Of a stretch of 64,000 nt of DNA, positions 1 through 10,916 are shown piece by piece (the first letter of the stretch is position 1; every line of letters starts with the position of its first letter). The stretch covers positions 62,001 through 126,000 of the forward strand of contig FJUW01000019.1 in NCBI GenBank assembly GCA_900074885.1. The letters run 5' to 3'. Position numbers and translations under genes: made by a program. The stretch is from Rhynchosporium graminicola. Lineage: Eukaryota; Ascomycota; Leotiomycetes; Helotiales; Ploettnerulaceae. The notes beneath the pieces were generated by a model that was given only the letters and a program-made list of their open reading frames with translations, was not told where the DNA came from and ran no database searches.

Positions 1-1484
1 CCTCTTTCCTCTAGTATTAGATATCGTAGCTTTAAATATAGCTTTCTTTATAAATTCCTGTATAATACTATTTAATTCCTTTATCTACTTTAATACTATT
101 TTAGCTATTAACTTAGACTTCACCGAATCGACTATTAGAAGATCTAAATCCTATATCGCGTTAGTATTATACTAGTATCTAAGGGTTTAAGATCGTAACT
201 TACTACTTTAATAAACTCTAACTCCTTAAATACTTTCTCTATAGAACGCCTTAAAGCTTAAGTCTCTACTAATTATATAGTAGTAATCTCTAACGTAGTA
301 ATAAGAGTAATAGATTTCGCGAGACGATAGATCTGATTAATAGCCTTATAAGTAGCTACGATACTACTCCGATTTAGCTCCGTATCTTTAGCTTCGCTAC
401 TAGGAAGTAAACTGGATAAAATAGTATATTTCGTATTAATATAGTTAAGTAACTATAACACGTTAGTATATATAACTATATTTAGGTTCAAGTAACTTAT
501 ATACTTATAACCGCTCTTTAACGCTAAATAATACTTATAAAGCTTAGAGTTAAGCTTATTAAATAAGTATAAGAGTTCTAAAATAGGAGTATTATTATAC
601 TTTATATTAAGGAAAGCGCGAATATATCATAGGTAATATATATAATACGCTACTAAAAGAGTACCGGTAGGAACTAGTAAAAGTACTATAGGAGTTAGCG
701 TTATAGATCCGTGAAACCCTTATACTAAACTTAAGGACTATCCTTAAAACTAAGATAGGAAACTTACTTATATTAAGAGAAGAGTTAATTAAGTCGATTA
801 ATATATAAGATTATAATAGACTACTATAGTAGTTAGTAACGATACTTACTATAGAAGCTATATCGTAGTCTAAGGAGAGTAAACTTATAAGTTAAAGTAG
901 TTATCGTAATTAAAAAGGAAAGGCTCTAATATTAATAAACCCTTTCCTTTATATATCTTACGCCTTACTTAAACTCGACTCCTATCGTAAACAGATAAAG
1001 TAAATACTACTTACCGCCTGATTTAGAAGCTATAACTAATATAGTACTATTATAGCGATGTAACTAGTTAGAACCTGATAAAGAATTTACTATTACTAAA
1101 GAGCGGCTAGTGCTTATTATGCGAATATTAACGAAAACAGTTATAATAAAGACTAATTCTAGTATAAACTATAACCTTCCGAGCTTAGGGTTAAGCTCTT
1201 CTTAGGGGGGGGGTAATATAACGATAGCTCACCTGAATATTATATGAGAAGAAAGATAGATACTAGGGCCTAAGTTCATAGGTATCCCGGCAGAACTAGT
1301 GTCTGACTCGGTATAGTATCGGGCTAGTACCGGTATATATATATAAGGTGCCTTATACTCTATCTCTCTTCTTCTTCCTTCCTTATCTTTTTGTTTCCTT
1401 CGTAGTAGACTATATAAGATCGCTCTTAGCCTCCCTACTCGTTTATTCTTGCTTATATACCGCCTTGAGTCTTGTGTCGTTACA
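1..1484 (+). mobile_element. 3' part of a RIP-degraded LTR retroelement (element B)
   Basis: AT-rich, TpA-rich DNA with stops in every frame. At its right end a run of nine G (1205-1213) looks like a polypurine tract and is followed at once by an LTR-like block starting TATAACG (1217) and ending CGTTACA (1484). This matches the usual TGT...ACA ends of a 3' LTR after a TG-to-TA change. The element therefore points rightward and its 5' part lies outside the window. I could not assign the internal sequence 1-1204 to gag or pol. The element sits inside the minus-strand gag relic of element A, whose sequence resumes at 1485. The TSD would start with TTATC (1485-1489), but the partner copy is out of view. 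Confidence 0.6.
1217..1484 (+). repeat. 3' LTR of element B (268 bp)
   Basis: The ends form a short inverted repeat, TATAACG at 1217-1223 and CGTTACA at 1478-1484, with one RIP-type transition. A TATA-rich stretch lies near 1335-1345. A G-run sits immediately upstream. No second copy is in the window, so the boundaries rest only on the ends and on the resumption of the flanking gag relic at 1485. Confidence 0.55.
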
Positions 1485-1916
1485 TTATCTTCTTCTCTCC
1501 TTATATTCTGAATCGCCCTTTACTATCTCTCTTCTCCTTCTCTCTGTATACTTATCCTTTATCAGAATCGCTTCGGAATTTTCGATGAGTATAGAAAGTA
1601 GTACTAGTTATAGGGTATATATATTCGTAGTTGATACTAGAGGTTCTAATAGAAGTAATCGTCTTTTCAGTAGAAGTTATAAGTTAAGCTAGAGTAATTT
1701 AGCAAGCTTCCGAGCTTTAGTAAGTAGTAATAATCTTATTTATAACGAACTTCTTATAGCGTAATTCAAAGGGTATACTATAATATAGCTCTCTAATCTA
1801 CGTAGAGAGTATATTAAAGCACTCTAAAGTCGTCTTTCTAGGGTTCTTTTCCTTAATCGATTCAAGAGTAAGAAGATTCTATATAATCAGAGAAGATCTA
1901 CTAAACTCCTCGCTCT
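1485..1916 (-). pseudogene. gag relic of element A, C-terminal part
   Basis: Read on the minus strand, this segment continues the gag-like frame found at 5559-6770 on the other side of element C. Removing element C with one copy of its GCTCT target duplication joins the two halves without a frame change (residues FKS followed by EEF). Downstream the frame shows gag-like features such as a NPRKTTLECF stretch, a KIIT..-..EAC segment and an FYTHRKFR end, resembling fungal Ty3/gypsy gag proteins. In-frame stops are TAG/TAA/TGA at positions expected for Gln or Trp, as RIP would make. It ends where element B is inserted. Confidence 0.65.
1912..1916. repeat. 5-bp target site duplication, left copy (element C)
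   Basis: GCTCT lies directly before the left LTR; the same five bases follow the right LTR at 5554-5558. A 5-bp duplication is usual for Ty3/gypsy integration. Confidence 0.75.
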
Positions 1917-2150
1917 TATGACGACTGGTCAGGTTTGGAGGTCTCTCCCTATTAGTGGAAACACTTACTGCTAAGCGAGATTACACGAGTAGAGTTTAGG
2001 GGCCCCTTTTTATATATATACTTCCATTCTCTCTCTACTTCTTCACTCCTTAGTTATAGATTCTCAAGTGATTCTTACCACTTCATATTCATAGTAATAT
2101 AAGGTCTTATTACTCAGGTAGTTTTAAGACCTTTCTAGAGCAAGCGTCAT
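1917..2150 (+). repeat. 5' LTR of element C (234 bp)
   Basis: It begins TATGACG and ends CGTCATA, a perfect 7-bp inverted repeat. It aligns over its whole length with 5319-5553. Differences such as ACTGG/ACTAG, TTTGGA/TTTAGA and CTTCACTCC/CTTTACTCC are all C/T or G/A transitions. Confidence 0.9.
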
Positions 2151-2289
2151 ATTATCTATAACTCTTTTACTTACGTCTAGGAAGATAGTAAATATCTACT
2201 TATATCATACCTCTATGCCTAGAGCTACTAAACGCAGGAGACTATACTATATAGAGAAGGCTTATACTAAGTATAAACTTGAAGAATAA

Positions 2290-3386
2290 TACCTAAACTG
2301 AAGTAACTTAAGTCCGATAAATCGACTACTGGTTCTCCGACTCCCTCTACCTCCTATTCTTCGGCGACTCGTAATACTCGCCGTAACCCACCTCTCTCTA
2401 TAGTAGAGAGTACTTGCGATAACGCCTCGTCCGAGTTAAGCTCCCTAACTCCTATTATAATTAACGAACTTACTAAGTCGCTAAACCTTCCCGATAATAC
2501 CTCTATATTAATAGTAACTATAAGCAACTCATAGGAAGACCGCGCTTACTAGCTATAAGAGGCAGAAAGGAAGCTCGCAGAGGAGAGATAATTAAACGCC
2601 GACTTATCTGCAGAATTACGCTAGTTACGGGACGAGTTCCTAGAACTACGCTAGTTGACTACCTAGCGCTCTACTAAGTCTATATCGTTTAATAACGTTT
2701 AATCGCGTATAATATTACTACTATTAATTAAAGAAGATAACGCTACTCCTACGCCTAATAATCGTCGTCGAGAATAATCTACCGGAGGAATATCGTTAAT
2801 ATTATACGCTACGCGTATAGAGAAGATACCGAACCTTCTAAATAAGCTCTCTGATAGAATCGACTACTCTCTAAAACTCTAGGAAGTGTAGATATATAAC
2901 GCCCTCCGGCGCTACTCTAGCTACTTTATCGATAAAGATTACTATAAAGATTAGTTACTTAACTAAATAGAAAGAATAGCTAGAACTTACCTAGAACTCT
3001 CGTTCTTAGAACTAGAATATAATAAAGAAAGTAGTATAATCGATTCACTCGATATGATTACTTAACTTATCTCCTTCTTATCTAATCTATATGACTAATA
3101 AACTATAAGAGCTAGCTACTCCGCGCTAAAGATAGATTATAAGCAGACCTTCTAGACGTTTTACTACGAGTTTCGTACGCTAGCTCGTAAAGCTAGAGTA
3201 AATAATTAATCGACTCTGAAAATAGACTTACAGGAGAAGCTACCTGTATAGCTACGGAAATAGCTCTTCTAATAGTACTGAACGTTAAGGACACTAGAAG
3301 AATATATTAAAGCTATATAAGCTAAAGACTAAGGTTAATTCATTAAAAAGACTTACTATTCCGAGTCTTCAGCTAAGGCTAGCGCG
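2290..3386 (+). pseudogene. gag relic of element C
   Basis: The plus-strand frames, ignoring stops, show a Ser/Thr/Pro-rich N-terminal part (about 2320-2480) and a helical gag-like core near 3090-3360, with segments such as FYYEFRTLA and ARVNN. Stops replace Gln/Trp codons throughout. Assignment rests on position after the 5' LTR and on similarity to fungal gypsy gag proteins I know; no domain search was run. Confidence 0.6.
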
Positions 3387-3387
3387 N
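3387..3387. other. single ambiguous base (N), possible collapsed assembly gap
   Basis: The only N in the repeat region lies exactly at the gag/RNase H junction of element C, where the protease and reverse transcriptase region is absent. It may mark a joined or collapsed gap rather than a true deletion. Confidence 0.7.
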
Positions 3388-5230
3388 GCGTACTATATCA
3401 GATCCGTATCGTTACTAATTATAAAGCTCTTAAGTACTTTATAACCTCTAAATAGCTAAACGTATAATAAGCTCGATAGGCCGAGCTACTCGCAGATTAT
3501 AACTTTATGATTACTTATCGACCTAAGAAGTATAATCTACTCGCTAACGCTCTCTCTCGTAGAATAGATAAATTAGATAACTAGAATAACGCTAAAAGAA
3601 CTTAGCGTTCATAGTAGCTACTACGCGAAGACTAAATCGATCTAGTACTACTTATAAGTAACCTCCGGAATAGCTCTAACTCTATAGATAACTTTAAGCT
3701 TATTAACGCCTTAGAAGTCGCCGACCTATTACTAGTCTTTTCTATAGTATAGTAAGTACTTAACGCTAATCGCACTACGCTATTACTCTAAGCTTTACGG
3801 AAATAAGCTCTCTCCGCTACTCCTAGAAAACTAACTATAGAAAAAGATCTTCTACTCTATAAAAGGAGACTAATTATACCTAATGTTTCATACTTTCGCA
3901 CGCTACTTATACGCGAAGTATACGACCGATTAGAGACTACCTATCTAAGTGTAAAGAAAACCTTATAACTACTAGTATTATAATACTAGTAGTACGGAAT
4001 CGCTTTAACTATTAACTAGTACTACTATAACTATTATACTTACTAACGAATTTAAATACCGCGCGATAAGAAACCAGGCCTCCTCTAACCTCTACCTGTA
4101 CTATCACGTCTATAGGAGTATATCACAATCGACTACTATAGCTTCAACCGCAATAAATACAGCTATAATAACGTTCTCATATTTATTAACTATTTCAGTA
4201 AATAAGTAATTAGTATTCTATGCCGAAAGACCTCCGATACGCGCGACCTTATAAAGCTTTACTTATACTACGTATACTGCTATTTCGGAGCTCTATTAAT
4301 AATTACCTCTAATAGGGGGCCTTAATTTATTTCCTGTTTTTAGACTATAGTTATTACGATTCTTAGTACTGAAAGATAGCTTTCTATAGTAGACTACCTA
4401 TAAACAGATAGCTAAATAGAGATCTATAACTAATATCTCTAATATAGATTACGACTTTTTATCTCTTACTATTAAGATAACTAGTCGGAATTCTTATCTA
4501 TTATAGACTACGCCTAGATAACTCTCTCTTACGAATCCCTTAGAGGTCTCTTACCCTTTAAAGTCGTTTATAGATATATACCTCGCGTTAATTAGAATTA
4601 GAAAGACCTACCTAACTCTACTACGCTTACCGATAAGTTAAATACTTAATAAGCTCTAGATTACGCTAATCGCTTACGTGACGCTTAGACTACTGCTTAA
4701 TCTAGCCTCTAACGTGTATAAGCTAAGATATCTTAATCCTATAATCGCTTACGCTATGAAGTCGACTTCACTATAGATAACCTTATCTAGCTAGATATAC
4801 GTTACTTTACGAGTACTTAACCTAGTAAAAAACTCGACTTCCTAACTAATAGACCTTTCTATATAATTAAAAAGGTCGGAAGCTCTTATCGCTTAGAGCT
4901 CCCTACTAGTATAAAAGTACATAACGTATTCCCTGCTACTAAGCTACAGAAGTATCTAAATAACCCCTTACTAGGATAAACCTCACCGCCGCCACTACCT
5001 ATTAATATTACTAGTAACGATAAATAGGAGATCGAAGATATACTTACGTGCCGTAAGTAGCGTAATAGCCTCTTATACTAAGTTTCCTAGTTAAATTAAG
5101 ACGTCGATCTCATATAGTATAACGCTATAGATATCAAATACGCTCCTACTAAGCTATAATAATTCCACCTTAATAACCTAACGTAAGCTAGACCTCCTAC
5201 TAAACTACCTAATTAGCTAAAAGCTTTCTA
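3388..5230 (+). pseudogene. pol relic: RNase H, integrase, chromodomain
   Basis: RNase H is recognisable near 3415-3565 (NYKALKYF, AELLADYNFMITYRP and a final NALSR). The integrase core follows from about 4090, with an SFNRNKYSYNNVL region, an ITSNRGP/FIS segment and a degraded HPQTD-like motif. A chromodomain-like segment near 5020-5200 carries EIEDILTCRK and an SLLYxVS motif. Many TAA/TAG/TGA codons stand for Gln or Trp, as expected from RIP. No functional product is possible. Confidence 0.85.
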
Positions 5231-5304
5231 CGATAGAATTAATAATTACGACTACCTTAATAGTAATAAGGAGATAGACTAACGCTCGAGAGCGAGCTTT
5301 TTTC

Positions 5305-5318
5305 GGAGGGGGGAGTAG
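5305..5318 (+). other. polypurine tract of element C
   Basis: A 14-base all-purine run (GGAGGGGGGAGTAG with one T) lies immediately upstream of the 3' LTR, where the plus-strand primer is made. Confidence 0.75.
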
Positions 5319-5553
5319 TATAACGACTAGTTAGGTTTAGAGGTCTCTTCCTATTAGTAGAAACACTTACTGCTAAGCGAGATTACACGAGTAGAGTTTA
5401 GGGGCCCCTTTTCATATATATACTTCTATTCTCTCTCTACTTCTTTACTCCTTAGTTATAGATTCTCAAGTAATTCTTACTACTTTATATTTATAGTAAT
5501 ATGAGGTCTTATTACTCAGGTAGTTTTGAGACCTTTCTAGAGCAAGCGTCACA
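5319..5553 (+). repeat. 3' LTR of element C (235 bp)
   Basis: It begins TATAACG and ends CGTCACA. It carries more RIP-type changes than the left LTR at most differing sites, although two sites (near 5502 and 5528) keep G where the left copy has A, so both copies were hit. Confidence 0.9.
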
Positions 5554-5558
5554 GCTCT
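5554..5558. repeat. 5-bp target site duplication, right copy (element C)
   Basis: GCTCT, identical to 1912-1916. Confidence 0.75.
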
Positions 5559-6770
5559 TAAACTAATCTATTATATTCTTTAGTATAATATCGAATCTAA
5601 TAATCAGAGAAGTTCTAGGGATACTATTTAGACTATAATAGTAGTATTAGAGAGTAGCGCCTTTTAGTATTAATAGAAACGCCTTACTATACTCCTCCGG
5701 TGGAATCTCAGCTCTTAAGTAAGTATTATAGAATATTCTGACCTTACTATTAAAGCTATCTCTGTTTCCCTTGAATTTTATCTCTTCTGGAAATATACAA
5801 GAGAAGCTAGCGATCTCCTTTCTATACGACTTCTCCTTCTTCTTCTGTACTATATCATAGTACTCTCCCTCTCCTCCTCTAGCTCCTTAGTAGCCTTCTC
5901 CTCCTTAGTAGCTTTCTCCTCCTTAGTAGCTTTCTCCTCCTCTAGCTCCTCCTCCTCCACTCCCTGTATTCTTCGGTATACGCTTTCTATAGTATCGCTA
6001 CTCTTCTCTATTCTAGTCAGAGGAAGTCTCTTTATATTACTATACTCCTTCGGTAGAATCTTAGTCGTATTATAGAGGTTCGTAGTATTCTTTATTAAAG
6101 TCGAATTCGCTAATAGGAAGTAAACCGAGTATAGTATAGCGTCTTTATCGTAGTCTATAGAACTCCTTCTTTAATCTCTTATACTCTAATTCGTCTTATT
6201 AAGTAGCTATATTGTTTATTATCTCTTTCTCTCTCTTATCTCGCTATTACTACGCAGATATCTACTTCTCTAGTATAAGTAGGTTTAATACTATATATTA
6301 TAGCTGTTCAGAGAGTATCTTCTCTCCTACTATACTCTCTAGCTCCTTCAAGGTCTAACTACTACGTATAGTATTCTATAGAGTATATAGAAGCTTATAT
6401 AGCTCCTGCGCAGATTCGTCGCCTTCTTCGATAAATACGCCTTTAGTACGTAGGGTGAATATAAGGTTATTATTTAACGATTTCTTAATAGATTTGAAAA
6501 AGTCTACTATTTAACTTTCGTAGATCTCCTTAAATAAGGAGTATAAGGGTCTATCTACGTAGTTAGAGCTCTTAATTTATCTAATAAGACCTTCTCCCTA
6601 TTTCCGTATAGTCTCCGGGTCTAGTAGGTCCTTACCGGAGTTCGTAGGTATATCGAAAGCACTAACCTCGGGGATATTATTATCTCTTATTATATTAAAG
6701 GTCTAATTCGTATAAGTGTTTTAGTACTATTCCGAGGTTATTTGGAATAGTAGTTATAGAGTTATTCTTA
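5559..6770 (-). pseudogene. gag relic of element A, N-terminal and central part
   Basis: The minus-strand frame runs from about 6770 down to 5559 with scattered RIP-type stops. Recognisable parts are an N-terminal helical region, a Glu/Lys/Gly-rich linker built from short tandem repeats (about 5875-5950), a segment KFKGNRDSFNSKVR and the gag-like EYSKAFLLILKGATL. It continues in frame into 1485-1916 once element C is removed. Together the pieces give a gag resembling those of fungal gypsy elements; the zinc knuckle and pol lie beyond element B, outside the window. Confidence 0.65.
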
Positions 6771-7340
6771 AGTGTTATATGGGAAGCGCTAGCGTAGCGC
6801 GTTCAAGTTTTGACTTCGAGTTTTCGGCGCAAATAGAAGTCTCAAAAGCGCGTTATTTGAAGTCGGGTTACGATAGTAATCGAAGTACGTAGAAGGTAAG
6901 TACGTAAAAGGTAATAGTAGTATAATATGCTAGAATTCGAATCCTTTGACTGTATCGCAAGTAGAATCTAGGTAAATTATCTTAGTAATTCAAGTCAAAT
7001 AGTAAAGAGGAGACCGTATCTTCTCTAGTACTTGAGCTATTACTATAGTAGATATCTCTACTCTTCAAGGTTACTAGCGCGCTCTTTCCAGTAGTCGAAA
7101 TTCTTAGAATTTAACTACTTTTAAAGAGTGAAATAATCTATACGTCTATTAATTAATATTAGTATTACTCTATCGTAGTACGTATAATCAAGTAGTCTGC
7201 GTGAGCTAAAGTATAGTAGTAATAGTAGTAGTATTATCTATTGTATCGTGGCTATCTTTTCTAGGTAGTCGAGACTCCGTAAGGGAGATATATCTGGCCG
7301 GCTAAACCCCGGTGCAGATACTCGACTAACACGTGACTAT
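6771..7340. other. RIP-like repeat margin, no gene
   Basis: AT-rich DNA with short palindromic stretches (about 6785-6800) and direct repeats around AGTACGTAGAAGGTAA and AAGTACGTAAAAGGTAA (about 6890-6915). It probably holds the 5' leader or LTR of element A, but I could not define LTR ends. Base composition changes to normal near 7290-7340. Confidence 0.4.
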
Positions 7341-8748
7341 GGACCAACAATTATAATAGGTGATACAACATATTGCACAAGAAGATTCGGGTCCAAATCG
7401 CGAGGTTCACTCAGCAAAAAGAAAACATGCAATGACTCCACTTCATCAACACTAGAATCCATCCTCCTTTCGGCCCATTCCAAGCATCAAGAATAGAACT
7501 CAAGACGTGGAAGACGAAGACGTAAGCATTCCTTTTAGCCAGAATCCCAGCCAGCCACCAATAGATGCCTCCTCTCTGAATGAACAACAACAACAGCGAG
7601 GCTCATCCCGCACTTCGGATATCTTCAACTTGATGTCAAACAACCATCTCCTGCTGACCCAGCAGCCTGATATCACCTCCCTTCTTTGTGAAAAAAGGGC
7701 ATTATTTGGCCCCTCTCACATGCATATGGAATGGGTAAGGCTGTAACAAGACATCATAATGCTGCATTGATTCTAAGGCGATGATTCGCAAACTCTAGGC
7801 AGCCGTTAAAGCCCCATAAATGCCTTCATTGCATGGGATTCAAAGCGAAATATAAGGCTTCCCGCATGGCATTTTACCTGACAGATTTCTTTAGTACGCC
7901 CATCCAGCCTTGTCCCAGGAACAGATTACCTGACCTTTAGTATACGAAGCAAGTTGAGGCAAAGCCCTGGCATATATAGGCAAGGCAATGAACCCCTGAC
8001 CTCAATTATTTTCTGCTTTCATTCTTGATAATTATGTAATTTCCCCGCATGTTTGTATCTCGACTCGGTTTCCCTTTGACATTTCGGTTCCTGGCGGCAG
8101 GTATTGAACTGCTCGTGAGCCAGTAACTAAGAACGAGAGTCTTTGATCTCATAGCTGAGTCTTTTTCGGGAACACTAAGGAGGGTAGATTGTGGTGTGGC
8201 TCGCCATATTGCTCGTGTGCTCAGATCCGAGAGTAATACATATGTTCGTAAATACTTGGTAAATATCATCTGCTTTGTTTCTCACATAGGGGTGAGATTT
8301 CGCCCAGGCTTTAAGTGCTTTCGGTGAGCAGAATGAGTCACCGTTTGATGTATACTCAGCTCGCCTCATATGAGTAACTGGTTATGATTGCTGGCAGCTT
8401 CACTGTTAGTTCTGTACCCAATATAAATTCATACAAGAATGAAGACTCCTACCAGTTTCCTGACAAGACTTTTCGTCCGCCTTACTCTCCAAGCGTCATA
8501 TCCTCACGCCGGTGACTCCAATAATTCCAAAGATACCGGCATAAAAATGTAGCTCGACGCCCTCCATATTCTGCTGATATAGATCACATTTACTCCTTTG
8601 GAAGCCGTCGTTCATCCTCACACTCTTTCTTTAAGTTCTTTTTCTCCTTAGCACGGAATATTGTCATGTTCATCGTGTGTTAAGCTTGACCCGCCAGTAA
8701 TGAACTGCTACTTAGTACTTTACCACTTCCCTTACCCTACCCAGGGCA
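7341..8748. other. Intergenic, no supported gene
   Basis: Composition is normal. A Gln-rich open frame at 7507-7746 has no ATG start and could be a gene fragment; short minus-strand frames at 8006-8369 have no recognisable content. The last ~250 bp form the upstream region of the gene at 8749, with pyrimidine-rich stretches near 8610-8660. Confidence 0.5.
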
Positions 8749-9598
8749 ATGGCTCCCGCAGGAAGTGAAAATCAGTGGAACTTCATGCACGAGCTCAGGG
8801 CCGATGGCGCCTGTGAAGAGCCTAAGTCCGGCAATGATAGCACATCCTATGCGGGAAACAGCTCTACTATCGCAGCTAGTAGCAACATATCGGAGTATAT
8901 TACAGCGAATAAACTATTATTAAACCACGATAGTGTAACCTCACGGTCAAACATCTACAGGTGAGCATGACTGTCAGCTTTTGAATGTATACTAACAGCT
9001 TTTGATCCACAGTAACCCAGGACGCTCAGACTTTTCATCACAGAGCTCTCCTAGGTCATATAAGAGCGTTGATCAGAAGCGACATCTTGATGCTGTCAAT
9101 CCACGTGCCAGGGCCAGTACTGGCCAGAAATCTGTATCACGATCAGTCAATTCATCGAACTCAAACAGCACAGGCGGAAGCTCACCTAGCTCTTTCGATC
9201 GACTCCGCCAGGTCCCTCGAAGCTTCCAAAATTTTCAAGAAGCTGACGTTGTTGCACTTTTTCCAGAGCAGCTAGACGGTATATCTCCTTCCAAAGTCGA
9301 GAAATGGGTGGAGCGATGTGAAAGTTCTGGAGCAGGCATACCAAACCTCACCAATCCTATCACGGCCATGCCGACAATCGAGCTAAGGCGGTTTGGTGCT
9401 TTCCTGTGAACCTCGAATACACGAAACGTGGCGAATTATGGTGCACAGTACGGACCGGGTCTATCAACTCGTGGTAGATCTGGGACGGGATATCGACAGA
9501 ACGATACTCAAACCCAGAACAGAAATCACGATCTGAGCGAGGAGGAAGTAGACGAAGAGTATTCCGAAGAGGAGGTGGAGTATTCAGGAGGTCAATGA
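8749..9598 (+). CDS. Small low-complexity protein, unknown function
   Basis: I do not recognise this protein. Exon 1 (8749-8960) joins exon 2 at 9013 across a 52-bp intron with donor GTGAGC, branch site ACTAAC (8991-8996) and acceptor CAG. The frame then meets TGA at 9407. A second 72-bp intron (9406-9477, donor GTGAAC, acceptor TAG) would remove that stop and keep the frame, adding a tail rich in Glu (EEEVDEEY) that ends at 9598, for 241 residues. Without it the product is 202 residues. The protein is Ser/Asn-rich, with a short ordered-looking part near residues 150-190 (ADVVALFPEQLDG, PSKVEKWVERC). No signal peptide or membrane segment is seen. The second intron is uncertain because its donor and branch site are weak. 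Confidence 0.5.
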
Positions 9599-10916
9599 GG
9601 GGGAGCCAACCATGGATAAATATACCCGGCCAGATTCCGTTTTGCTACACCAATATGGCTTCTTTGTACCAGGCTGAACATTTATTTCTAAACCATGTGC
9701 AACTGTGTATTGATGGTATGATTATAAGGGTTTGTCTTTAAAATAGGTCTGGGGAAGATACGAGAAAATACGCTGTAGTCACATTGCGGGTGGGCCAGAC
9801 ATGGATATATAGCACTTTCTGATTTTGGCATCCATATTTCTTGGAGCTCTCCTGGCTCTTTGTCAACAGAAGAAATTCCTCGTCAAAGTTTTTAATCTCT
9901 CAAAACAAACTGTGCGCGTCCCAAGTCCAGTGAATGGATGATTCAGCTTCATGTGATCGAATGCCATAATCAGTTCCTGGAGCGCAATCCTTGAGAAGCA
10001 TGCCCAGGATAGAGACTGATGCAGACGTGATAAGTACTGTACGGTGATTGGAAATACGACCCGCCTGCAAGCTTCATCCAATATTGAGCACGGGGAAGTG
10101 GCCTAGGTCGTCGGGCGCGAGGCAGATTAGCAAGTATTTGAGCCACTCGAACCATCCCGTCCTACTCTGATACGCAGTAAGGACAAGCTACAATAGAACA
10201 ACAAGCATCAATATGACTCAGCCTCCACCACAAAAGGAGGAGATAAGACATATGACTCCAGAACCTAGGGGCTATGCTCTAGTTGGCTCCGCAGCTGCAA
10301 AGATTGACAAAATCTCCTCGTGTATAGAGCTCACGACTTTACTAGATATTTAATCTATTTGCGACGCAAATCTTATACACTGAAGAAAGAACAATCTAGC
10401 CTCGGCTAATTAAATGTAAACAGATTTTACATACTAAACAAATGCATAATCAGACCTCAGTAGAGTACTGTGAAGGTGACTATTGCTCTACTCCACTGCG
10501 CAATATCTCGAATAAATATGGACGTCGTCTGTCGACTTTTCAGAAGAGAGTTCCAGAACTGTTTACGCCAGGCTTTGAAATTGAAAATGCTATTTACTCG
10601 GCCAGGGTTCAGGTTCAATCAATGTGCTCTTCTCTCAGCCGTATTTCATGCACCAATCAATCGTCTTCGCCACGCAAGTCGACTACATGCAGGCCTGGTT
10701 TACCCGGGCTGAAATACCTTGCGTCCCATTTCGATTTTCAATAGTTTTCTCCGTCTCCATCTCTGTCTAGCTCTCAGTTTTTCTGTCTATACGCCAAAAG
10801 GTAAGTTCGGGAAAATTGATCTAACTCGACAAGTAGCTCTTAGATAGAAACGCCGCGCACGCTGTCCCGCTGGACTTCTTCTGATTTTTGACATCCAAAC
10901 GGGAGAGTAACGTGAA
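9599..10916. other. Intergenic, no supported gene
   Basis: Only short overlapping frames on both strands (for example 10442-10744) without recognisable content. Pyrimidine-rich sequence at 10745-10790 may be upstream promoter or leader sequence of the gene at 10917. Confidence 0.5.

Larger units (their letters stand above)
1917..5553 (+). mobile_element. RIP-degraded Ty3/gypsy retrotransposon (element C), internally shortened
   Basis: Paired LTRs (1917-2150 and 5319-5553) flank an interior with, in order, a gag-like region (about 2290-3386), RNase H (about 3405-3565), an integrase zinc region and catalytic core (about 3880-4560) and a chromodomain (about 5020-5230). Integrase before a C-terminal chromodomain identifies a chromovirus-type Ty3/gypsy element. 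A 5-bp duplication, GCTCT, flanks it. Protease and reverse transcriptase are missing between gag and RNase H, exactly where a single N sits at 3387. LTR differences are transitions mostly in CpA/TpG context, so it was inactivated by RIP. It inserted into the gag of element A. Confidence 0.9.

Noticed and set aside
1348..1692. 114-codon plus-strand frame inside the element B LTR
   Set aside because: It spans the LTR end and continues into the antisense of the gag relic of element A; its hydrophobic content is a by-product of pyrimidine-rich sequence.
6930..6960. tRNA-like TTCGAATCC stretch
   Set aside because: No acceptor stem, D-arm or anticodon arm could be folded around it; at most it is a primer-site relic of element A.
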